Below, piece by piece: positions 5,212-5,708 of a stretch of DNA of 5,708 bases; the first letter of the stretch is position 1, and every line of letters starts with the position of its first letter. Position numbers and translations under genes: made by a program. The notes beneath the pieces are model-generated. The model ran no database searches. It was given only the letters and a program-made list of their open reading frames with translations, and was not told where the DNA came from. This DNA comes from DASSWG01 sp035704905 (lineage in GTDB: Bacteria > Bacteroidota > Bacteroidia > Flavobacteriales > Flavobacteriaceae), in assembly GCA_035704905.1 (NCBI GenBank), contig DASSWN010000049.1:1-5708 (forward strand), written 5' to 3'.

Positions 5212-5708
5212 TCAGACATTTTCTTTTCTATGCTGAAAAGTTTCGTCGCTGGAAGTTCTGAGTGTTGTTTCAATTTCGTTTTCAAACAATTCTTCCAAAC
5301 TGATTCCGGCAGCCAAAGCTTGTTGTGGGATTATACTGGCTTCACTGAGCCCCGGTGTGGTGTTGACTTCTATAAAATGTGGTTTCTCGTTGTGAAAAAT
5401 AAATTCTGTTCTCGTCAGTCCTTTAAGTTTCAAACAGTTAAAAATACGAAGCGCGAGTTCTTGAACTTCTAAAGTTTGCTCTTCCGAAAGGCGCGCTGGG
5501 GTGATTTCTTGCGATTCCCCGAGATATTTTGCTTTGTAATCGAAAAATTCATTTTCTGAAACAATTTCTGTTACGGGCAACGCCATGATTTTTCCGTGGA
5601 AATTGATTACGCCAACATCCACTTCTTTGCCCGATAAAAATGATTCGATCAAAACTTCTTCATCTTCTTCAAAAGAATAATGGATCGCGGCGACCAACTC
5701 TTCTTTAT
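5212..5708 (-). CDS. ddl: D-alanine--D-alanine ligase, C-terminal part (5' end outside window)
   Basis: The enzyme joins two D-alanines with ATP hydrolysis to make the dipeptide of peptidoglycan precursors, in the cytoplasm. About 165 codons are visible, roughly the last half of a usual 300-360-residue protein. They cover the end of the ATP-grasp central domain and the C-terminal domain. Reading starts in KEELVAAIHYSF and continues through EEVLIESFLSGKEVDVGV, the loop FFDYKAKYLGESQEITPARL (substrate-covering), and LTRTEFIF. It ends in FIEVNTTPGLSEASIIPQQA, which carries the glutamate and asparagine that bind Mg(II) and the glycine-rich D-alanine pocket. The second metal-site acid is Glu (RTEF) where E. 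coli DdlB has Asp. The frame is open to the right edge, so the true start is outside the window; internal TTG or ATG codons are not starts. The stop is TGA at 5214-5212, 52 nt before gpmI, suggesting the same transcript. Confidence 0.97.
   Translation of the reverse strand, partial: KEELVAAIHYSFEEDEEVLIESFLSGKEVDVGVINFHGKIMALPVTEIVSENEFFDYKAKYLGESQEITPARLSEEQTLEVQELALRIFNCLKLKGLTRTEFIFHNEKPHFIEVNTTPGLSEASIIPQQALAAGISLEELFENEIETTLRTSSDETFQHRKENV

Noticed and set aside
1..5708. CRISPR arrays, tRNA or rRNA genes, insertion sequences, toxin-antitoxin or phage genes.
   Set aside because: I saw no repeat arrays, tRNA-like cloverleaf, rRNA sequence, transposase or terminal inverted repeats on either strand.

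Overview
The window looks like chromosomal DNA of a member of Bacteroidota, most likely the family Flavobacteriaceae. It is AT-rich, its genes lack strong Shine-Dalgarno sequences and start after A-rich leaders, and its proteins (a CreD relative, a short winged-helix regulator, GpmI, Ddl) read like flavobacterial homologues. I cannot name the genus from sequence alone.

Left half, plus strand (about 184-2993). This is a four-gene cluster around CreD. A six-helix membrane protein (212-820) is followed after 3 nt by a 96-residue winged-helix regulator (824-1114). A 99-nt gap leads to a three-helix small membrane protein (1214-1501) and then creD (1590-2945), which ends at a strong hairpin terminator (2954-2993). 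The cluster contains two copies of the same 19-bp dyad, TACTTTG-N5-CAAAGTA. One lies just before the first gene and the other in the gap after the regulator gene. Both copies continue into the same extra CTTT and then AATAT. This suggests that the small winged-helix protein controls its own unit and the creD unit through matching operators. The dyads and the gene order are seen in the sequence; the regulatory circuit is inferred.

Far left (1-167). The DNA here is very AT-rich (about 23% G+C over 1-180). The minus strand has an uninterrupted frame of 55 codons from an ATG at 167 off the window edge. It may be the 5' end of a divergent, unrecognised gene. If so, the first operator sits in a 44-bp divergent intergenic region.

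Right half, minus strand (5708-2998). In transcription order: the C-terminal half of D-alanine--D-alanine ligase (ddl, cut by the window edge), a 52-nt gap, a complete cofactor-independent phosphoglycerate mutase (gpmI), a 59-nt gap, and a thioredoxin-fold lipoprotein whose active site is Cys-His-Asp-Ser instead of Cys-X-X-Cys. No terminator is visible between these genes, so read-through is plausible. The two halves converge on the terminator at 2954-2993.

The housekeeping genes on the right are ordinary. The points most worth following up are the paired operators of the CreD cluster, the monothiol thioredoxin-like lipoprotein, and the possible divergent gene at the left edge.
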